The position numbers and the translations under genes are program-made. This document shows positions 6,212 to 9,640 of a DNA stretch of 9,640 nucleotides, in pieces. Under the pieces are notes generated by a model. It was not told the DNA's origin. It searched no databases and worked only from the letters and a program-made list of their open reading frames with translations. This DNA is from Clostridia bacterium (GTDB lineage: Bacteria; Bacillota; Clostridia; Oscillospirales; CAG-272): NCBI GenBank assembly GCA_017960705.1, contig JAGCYR010000163.1, positions 1 to 9,640 of the forward strand, read 5' to 3'. The stretch's first letter is position 1. The number at the start of each line of letters is the position of its first letter.

Positions 6212-6568
6212 TCAGAGCCCGACCGTTTTCACGGCGTAGAGATCGTCGAGCGGAAGGGCGGCGTCCTCGAGATACAGCCGCCGGAACGGAAGGTCGATCC
6301 GAAGAAAGCGCCCGCGCCGCGTCAGGTATTCCCCGCCCCGAAAATAGGTCACCGAGAGCAGATCCCCCGGCACGAGGTCGACGAGCATCCGGTTGAGTTC
6401 CTCCGCCGCCTCCTCCGACAGTTCGACCAGCCCGACCGTTCGGAACTCCGCCCGTGTGAGGTACGCGGGTCTCTCCGACAGCGCTTCAAAGGACGAAAAC
6501 AGCTTCGCCCTCTCGCCGCGCTCGACTCCGTCGATCCCTCTCTTTCCCGCAAACGCCTCTCCCGTCAT
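6212..6568 (-). CDS. YolD-like family protein
   Basis: The 118-residue protein matches the YolD-like family (PF08863). It has RAKLFSSFEALSE (residues 20-32), then LSEEAAEELNRMLVDLVPGDLLSVTYFRGGEY (50-81) and the barrel segment GRFLRIDLPFRRLYLEDAALPLDDLYAV (86-113), which is the family core pattern. In Clostridia this family usually sits next to a Y-family DNA polymerase (UmuC/DinB-like) and may be SOS-related; no polymerase gene lies within this window. Its function is uncertain. Start ATG 6568 has AAAGGA 9 bp upstream. A near-consensus promoter (6605-6633) precedes it, with a perfect palindrome at 6583-6602 across the predicted start of transcription, so it appears regulated. Confidence 0.8.
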   Translation of the reverse strand: MTGEAFAGKRGIDGVERGERAKLFSSFEALSERPAYLTRAEFRTVGLVELSEEAAEELNRMLVDLVPGDLLSVTYFRGGEYLTRRGRFLRIDLPFRRLYLEDAALPLDDLYAVKTVGL

Positions 6569-6582
6569 ATCCGTTTTTCCTT

Positions 6583-6602
6583 TCGTGAATTATTTTTCAC
6601 GA
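6583..6602. promoter_or_regulatory. Possible operator at the YolD start site: TCGTGAA-N6-TTCACGA
   Basis: A perfect 7-bp inverted repeat with an AT-only TTATTT centre covers the predicted transcription start, 2 bp downstream of the -10 (6605-6610). It does not resemble the Gram-positive LexA box (CGAAC-N4-GTTCG), so a different regulator is likely. Confidence 0.6.
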
Positions 6603-6604
6603 TA

Positions 6605-6633
6605 AGTATAACACGCCGGAAAGCGAATGTCAA
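6605..6633 (-). promoter_or_regulatory. Promoter of the YolD-like gene
   Basis: Minus strand: TTGACA (6633-6628), 17-bp spacer, TATACT (6610-6605). The -35 is perfect and the -10 has one mismatch. Confidence 0.85.
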
Positions 6634-6644
6634 GGGATTTCGCG

Positions 6645-6667
6645 AAAAAAGTCACGGAATATGTGAC
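6645..6667 (-). terminator. Second, weak terminator downstream of the XRE-PrsW gene
   Basis: Minus strand: GTCAC (6667-6663) pairs with GTGAC (6655-6651), 7-nt loop, followed by TTTTTT (6650-6645). It lies just past the main terminator and 12 nt before the YolD promoter, as a backup. The stem is only 5 bp. Confidence 0.45.
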
Positions 6668-6674
6668 AAATCGG

Positions 6675-6725
6675 GAATTATAAAACAAATCCCCCGAAAA
6701 GACGGGCTCTTTCGAGGGATTTGTT
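6675..6725 (-). terminator. Strong rho-independent terminator of the XRE-PrsW gene
   Basis: Minus strand: AACAAATCCC (6725-6716) pairs perfectly with GGGATTTGTT (6693-6684), and the stem continues inward with CGAAA/TTTCG after one mismatch. It is followed by TTTTATAATT (6685-6676). It sits about 40 bp after the XRE-PrsW stop. Confidence 0.9.
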
Positions 6726-6765
6726 GCGTATCAAGAGACAAAAACGGGTGGCGGCGAAAAACGCG

Positions 6766-8205
6766 TCAGACGGAAACGGGATCCTCCGTCTCGGCGGGGG
6801 CTTCGGCGGATTCCTCCGAGAACGCGGGATCGTCCGGCGGGGCTTCCCTCTCCGCCTCGCGATCCAGAATGAAGCGGCGGTATTCCTCCGAGACCTCGTA
6901 CTGATTCAGCCCGACGTTGAGCATCCGGTTGAAGAGCAGGAGAGTACCGGCTCCGGCGACGATGACGGCGAGCGGAAGGCTCCAGAACGCGTCGATCAGC
7001 AGGATGGTATCGAACGCCGTATGCAGAGCAACGCAAAGGAAGAAAACGGTCAGGACGTTCTTATCGAAGATGTGCTTGCCCGACGGGGTCTCGTCCTTTT
7101 TGCAGAGAACCAGCGCTCCCCCGTAGATCCCCGCCCAGAAATGATGCCCAATGAAAAGATCGGTGACCGATCGGATCACCCCCGTCTTGACGGCATCATC
7201 GCCCGCCTCGCTGAACGCGGCGGCGATATCGGCTTCCTCCTCCGCCAGACCGAACAGAATGGTCTCGATATAAGAGTCGGAGCAGGACATGATATTCTCA
7301 AACAGCGCAAAACCGGCGCCCACGCAGAACCCGATCAGAAGCCCCGAAAGGAGGTAGCGCGGTTTCAGAAGAATGACGATCGCGATCACCAGCGCCGCCT
7401 TCGCGAATTCCTCGACCGGTCCGGCGAGGATGGTCAGCGCCACGTCGGGCAGAAACAGTTCGAACAAGCCGATCGTCAGGGTGGCGATGATCGAACACAT
7501 CCCGCCGATCAGGAGGATGAAGATCGCGCGAAGCAGGCTGATCGTCCGGGGGAACTCGAGTTCATAGGCGAAGACCAGCAGCGGAACGACCGCCATCGCA
7601 GACGAGAAAATCATGCCGACCGCGGGATCGATCCGGATCGAGAGAGAATAGCAGGAGATGCAGACAAGGAAAACGTAGAAAAACAGGAAGGGAGACGCGA
7701 TGCCGTTTTTGTGCGCGGGATCGTCGCGAAAAAGCCCCTGCGTCGCGGCGCGGTCGAATTCGCTCCGTTTATGCCGTTTGAAAACGCCGCCGAAGAGCAG
7801 TTTGCGGTTGACCTTCCACTCGTAATTCTCCCCGAAGAACGCGCGGACGCTCTCCTTCAGTTTTTTGACCGAGAAGAAATCCGAGAACGACAGCCGGCGT
7901 TCGGTTTTGGCGCTCCCCTCGGGGAGAACGGTGACCGGAAGCTCCGAGATGACGTCGGGGGCGTCCTGCGGCGCCGCGGGACGTTCCTCCGTCGGGATCT
8001 CCCGCGGTTCCAGAATATCCTCGACCGTCACGCCGAAGATCTTCGCAAGCGGGACGAGGAGCGACGTGTCCGGCACACCCATCCCGCGCTCCCATTTGCT
8101 GACGGTCTGCGGCTCCACGTTGAGCCTTTCGGCAAGCTCCTTCTGCGTCAGACCGATCCTGATCCGCTGCTCCCTGACGTACTTTCCCGTTTTTTTATTG
8201 TCCAT
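6766..8205 (-). CDS. XRE helix-turn-helix fused to PrsW-family intramembrane protease
   Basis: In the 479-residue protein, residues 1-65 are an XRE/HTH_3 domain: YVREQRIRIGLTQKELAERL, then VEPQTVSKWERG and the PLAKIFGVTVEDILE end. Residues 66-100 are a Pro/Glu-rich linker and about 105-165 a charged, partly basic cytosolic segment. From about 170 there are some eight membrane segments carrying the PrsW signatures: GPVEEFAK (262-269; Glu265/266), GAGFALFEN (296-304), GHHFWAGIYGGAL (353-365) and ALHTAFD (393-399). Known PrsW proteases cleave transmembrane anti-sigma factors. Here the protease is joined to a DNA-binding domain, so the protein is probably a membrane-tethered transcription factor whose DNA-binding part may be released or switched by proteolysis (inference). 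ATG 8205 is preferred to ATG 8214 because GGGGGG is 10 bp upstream of it. The C-terminal 25 residues are acidic and disordered. Promoter at 8247-8275. Confidence 0.9.
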   Translation of the reverse strand: MDNKKTGKYVREQRIRIGLTQKELAERLNVEPQTVSKWERGMGVPDTSLLVPLAKIFGVTVEDILEPREIPTEERPAAPQDAPDVISELPVTVLPEGSAKTERRLSFSDFFSVKKLKESVRAFFGENYEWKVNRKLLFGGVFKRHKRSEFDRAATQGLFRDDPAHKNGIASPFLFFYVFLVCISCYSLSIRIDPAVGMIFSSAMAVVPLLVFAYELEFPRTISLLRAIFILLIGGMCSIIATLTIGLFELFLPDVALTILAGPVEEFAKAALVIAIVILLKPRYLLSGLLIGFCVGAGFALFENIMSCSDSYIETILFGLAEEEADIAAAFSEAGDDAVKTGVIRSVTDLFIGHHFWAGIYGGALVLCKKDETPSGKHIFDKNVLTVFFLCVALHTAFDTILLIDAFWSLPLAVIVAGAGTLLLFNRMLNVGLNQYEVSEEYRRFILDREAEREAPPDDPAFSEESAEAPAETEDPVSV

Positions 8206-8246
8206 TCGGCGCATTCCCCCCGTCGTTTTTCGTCGGTCACGTTCGT

Positions 8247-8275
8247 ATTATAGCATATTTCGCGCCGCGTTGCAA
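8247..8275 (-). promoter_or_regulatory. Promoter of the XRE-PrsW gene, extended -10 type
   Basis: Minus strand: TTGCAA (8275-8270), 17-bp spacer ending in TGC, then TATAAT (8252-8247). The -35 matches four of six bases; the extended -10 (TGN) compensates. Confidence 0.75.
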
Positions 8276-8380
8276 TATATGGAAAGTTGAGTGCAGAAAA
8301 AAGCGGACGGCGGAAGATAAACGAAGCGTTGAGTTCCGGAAAAACCGAAAAGAGGTACTGCGCATAAACTGATACCGACC

Positions 8381-8400
8381 CTCCTTTTTCGGGAGGTGAT
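8381..8400 (+). promoter_or_regulatory. Ribosome-site-hiding hairpin and strong Shine-Dalgarno in the DUF11 leader
   Basis: CCTCC (8381-8385) can pair with GGAGG (8393-8397) across a 7-nt loop, TTTTTCG. GGAGGTGATC (8393-8402) matches ten contiguous bases of the anti-Shine-Dalgarno end of 16S rRNA, while CCTCCTTT on the left copies the anti-Shine-Dalgarno itself. The hairpin would close this ribosome site. The DUF11 start at 8424 also has its own site, AAAGGA (8412-8417). Confidence 0.5.
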
Positions 8401-8406
8401 CACGAC

Positions 8407-8454
8407 ATGAGAAAGGAAAACGAATGCCTGCTTTCAAGAACAACGCGACGCTGA
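8407..8454 (+). CDS. Possible 15-codon leader ORF overlapping the DUF11 start
   Basis: ATG 8407 follows the strong GGAGGTGATC site by 4-5 bp. It reads MRKENECLLSRTTRR and stops at TGA 8452-8454, 28 bp past the DUF11 ATG and in another frame. It looks like a translated leader that could couple ribosome loading to the DUF11 start. The peptide resembles nothing I know, and it may simply be a chance ORF on an unusually strong ribosome site. Confidence 0.35.
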   Translation: MRKENECLLSRTTRR

Positions 8455-9275
8455 CCTTCAACGGGCGCAGCGTCCTTTCCAACACGGTCACGGGCGAGAT
8501 CACCGAAGTTATCTCGGGATCGAAAACGGCTCCCGTCGACGTCTACCGTCCGGGGGATCGGATCGCCTACGTCATCAGCTTGGTGAACGCGGGAGACGCG
8601 GCTATGACCGAGCTGACGGTCACCGACAATCTCGGGACCTATTCCTTCGGAACGGGAGGATCGCTGACCCCGCTCACCTACGTCGACGGCTCGGTCGCGT
8701 TCTTCATCAACGGAACGCCGCAGGCGGCGCCCACCGTCACCGAGAGCGCGGGGTCGATCGCGTTTTCGGGGATCACGGTCCCGGCGGACGGGAACGCGAC
8801 GCTGATCTACGTCGTGACGGCGAACGAATACTCGCCGCTCGGCGAGGGCGAAAGCGTCGTCAACGTCGCGACGGTCGCGGAGATCGAAAAGACGCTTCCC
8901 CTCTCGCTTTCCGCGACCGTCACGCCGGATCTGTCGGCGGATCTTTCGATCGTCAAGTCGCTCTCGCCCGCAAGCGTCGTCGACGGCGGGCAGATCACCT
9001 ACACCTTCGAGATCGCGAACAACGGGCTCACCCCCGTCGAGGCAACCGACGAGGTGACGCTGACCGACGTTTTCGATCCGGTTCTGACCTCCCCGACGAT
9101 CTCCTACAACGGAACGTCCCTGACCTCCGGCACCGACTACACCTATACCGACGGAACGCTGACGGTGCTCCCCGGCGCGATCACGCTCCCCGCCGCTACC
9201 GCGTCGCAGAGCGAGACGGGCGAATGGGTGATAGAGCCCGGAACGGGAACCCTGACGGTCACCGGAACGATCTGA
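8424..9275 (+). CDS. Two-repeat DUF11 protein without signal peptide
   Basis: The 283-residue protein holds two DUF11/conserved-repeat (TIGR01451-type) beta-sandwich units. The first, about residues 34-133, starts KTAPVDVYRPGDRIAYVISLVNAGDAAMTELTVTDNL. The second, about 172-283, starts ADLSIVKSLSPASVVDGGQITYTFEIANNG and includes VTLTDVFDPVLTS. The N-terminal MPAFKNNATLTFNGRSVLSNTVTGEI matches the small DUF11 proteins of spore-forming Clostridia, as far as I remember. It has no signal peptide, membrane segment, sorting signal or cysteine, so it should stay inside the cell or mother cell; a spore-coat-like role is only a guess. Start ATG 8424 has AAAGGA at proper spacing. It is divergent from the XRE-PrsW regulator. 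The promoter is unclear; an AACC/CATAAACTGA pair (8344-8347 and 8364-8373) weakly resembles mother-cell sigma sites. Confidence 0.8.
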   Translation: MPAFKNNATLTFNGRSVLSNTVTGEITEVISGSKTAPVDVYRPGDRIAYVISLVNAGDAAMTELTVTDNLGTYSFGTGGSLTPLTYVDGSVAFFINGTPQAAPTVTESAGSIAFSGITVPADGNATLIYVVTANEYSPLGEGESVVNVATVAEIEKTLPLSLSATVTPDLSADLSIVKSLSPASVVDGGQITYTFEIANNGLTPVEATDEVTLTDVFDPVLTSPTISYNGTSLTSGTDYTYTDGTLTVLPGAITLPAATASQSETGEWVIEPGTGTLTVTGTI

Positions 9276-9306
9276 CCTCCGCGGGAGCGGAAAACGGCGG
9301 GATTCC

Positions 9307-9335
9307 TTGCTTTTTTCGGCGGGAAGTGCTATAAT
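9307..9335 (+). promoter_or_regulatory. Promoter of the DNA glycosylase gene, extended -10 type
   Basis: TTGCTT (9307-9312), 17-bp spacer ending TGC, TATAAT (9330-9335). The -10 is perfect and the extended TGN helps a poor -35 (three of six). It lies in the 89-bp gap after the DUF11 stop, so the glycosylase is a separate transcription unit. Confidence 0.65.
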
Positions 9336-9364
9336 GATACCGAAAAAGCGGGAGGTGACGGCGT

Positions 9365-9640
9365 ATGACGACGGGCGACGGGAGGATCGGGCACGGATTC
9401 GGTCCGGTCTTCGACGCGGGATCGCGGGTCCTGATCCTCGGGAGTTTTCCGTCGGTCAAGTCGCGCGAGGTCGGCTTCTACTACGGGCATCCGCAGAACC
9501 GTTTCTGGCGCGTGCTCGGACGGATCATGAACGATCCGGCGCCGGAGGGGATCGAAGAAAAGAAAGCGTATTTATCCCTCCACGGCGTAGCCCTCTGGGA
9601 TTCGGTCGTCTCCTGCGAGATCACGGGCTCCGCCGACGCG
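9365..9640 (+). CDS. Hypoxanthine/deoxyinosine DNA glycosylase, 3' end beyond window
   Basis: The first 92 codons of a uracil-DNA-glycosylase superfamily protein are present; the gene runs off the window. Residues 8-36 read IGHGFGPVFDAGSRVLILGSF followed by PSVKSREV, the first glycosylase motif with its base-pocket loop. FYYGHPQNRFWRVLGRIM follows directly and is typical of family 6 (hypoxanthine-DNA glycosylase, HDG), whose catalytic Asn, from memory, lies in this HPQN segment. LHGVALWDSVVSCEITGSADA at the end matches the next conserved block. It removes deaminated bases such as hypoxanthine from DNA during base-excision repair. ATG 9365 has GGGAGG 9-10 bp upstream. The remaining motifs, including the last active-site His loop, lie outside the window. 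Confidence 0.9.
   Translation, partial: MTTGDGRIGHGFGPVFDAGSRVLILGSFPSVKSREVGFYYGHPQNRFWRVLGRIMNDPAPEGIEEKKAYLSLHGVALWDSVVSCEITGSADA

Noticed and set aside
8220..8237. CGACG-N5-CGACG near the XRE-PrsW start as an operator
   Set aside because: It is a short direct repeat of a motif very common in this GC-rich sequence, without symmetry.
6721..8253. A 510-codon open frame on the plus strand opposite the XRE-PrsW gene
   Set aside because: It has highly charged, repetitive Asp/Arg/Glu composition, no ribosome site, and covers a gene with clear domains on the other strand.
8344..8373. Mother-cell sigma-K/E promoter for DUF11 (AACC, 16 bp, CATAAACTGA)
   Set aside because: Only a short, low-information match; kept as a remark in the DUF11 entry rather than as a feature.
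9276..9306. Terminator after DUF11 (TCCGC-GGGA-GCGGA)
   Set aside because: The stem has only 5 bp and no T-tract follows it; the TTTTTT at 9311-9316 is too far away and forms part of the next promoter region.

Overview
The window looks like chromosomal DNA from an uncultured, GC-rich, endospore-forming Clostridia bacterium (Oscillospirales or Christensenellales type; the exact lineage is inferred). The support is a germination protease (GPR), a short SigH-like sigma factor, a DUF4364 protein, a YolD-like protein, a small DUF11 protein, strong AGGAGG-type ribosome binding sites and consensus TTGACA/TATAAT promoters. No phage, transposon, CRISPR or rRNA signal is visible. Most genes stop at TGA; TAA closes gpr and TAG closes the sigma factor.

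Left part (1-3770, all minus strand). From upstream to downstream: an orphan lipoprotein peptide-binding protein (3692-1770) with its own promoter; a hairpin-rich spacer; a DUF4364 winged-helix protein (1632-1075); then a promoter with perfect consensus hexamers driving a SigH-like sigma factor (940-386). Past it lie a 64-nt degenerate tRNA-like sequence (378-315) and a four-CxxC zinc-ribbon gene (282-4) that carries an in-frame TAG at codon 24 and unusual AGA-rich arginine codons. This last segment looks decayed, foreign or mis-sequenced.

Middle (3770-6640). gpr (3931-4815, plus strand) is divergent from the peptide-binding gene, with a 32-bp interrupted palindrome between them. A hairpin terminator at 4819-4848 lies between gpr and a convergent two-gene unit: acyl-ACP thioesterase (6128-5397) followed 16 bp later by a P-loop nucleotide-kinase-like protein (5380-4865). 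Upstream is a YolD-like gene (6568-6212) with its own promoter. The YolD and thioesterase promoters each have a short perfect palindrome at or just after the predicted transcription start, as an operator would.

Right part (6640-9640). The most notable gene is a 479-residue fusion of an XRE-type DNA-binding domain to a multi-pass PrsW-family intramembrane protease (8205-6766, minus), ended by a strong terminator. Divergent from it is a two-repeat DUF11 protein without a signal peptide (8424-9275). Its leader has a hairpin that hides a near-perfect Shine-Dalgarno sequence in front of a 15-codon overlapping ORF. A 3'-truncated hypoxanthine/deoxyinosine DNA glycosylase (9365 to window end) has its own promoter. 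The XRE-PrsW/DUF11 pair is the best candidate for an undescribed regulatory module: a membrane-tethered transcription factor carrying its own intramembrane protease domain next to a possible target gene. That functional link is inference.
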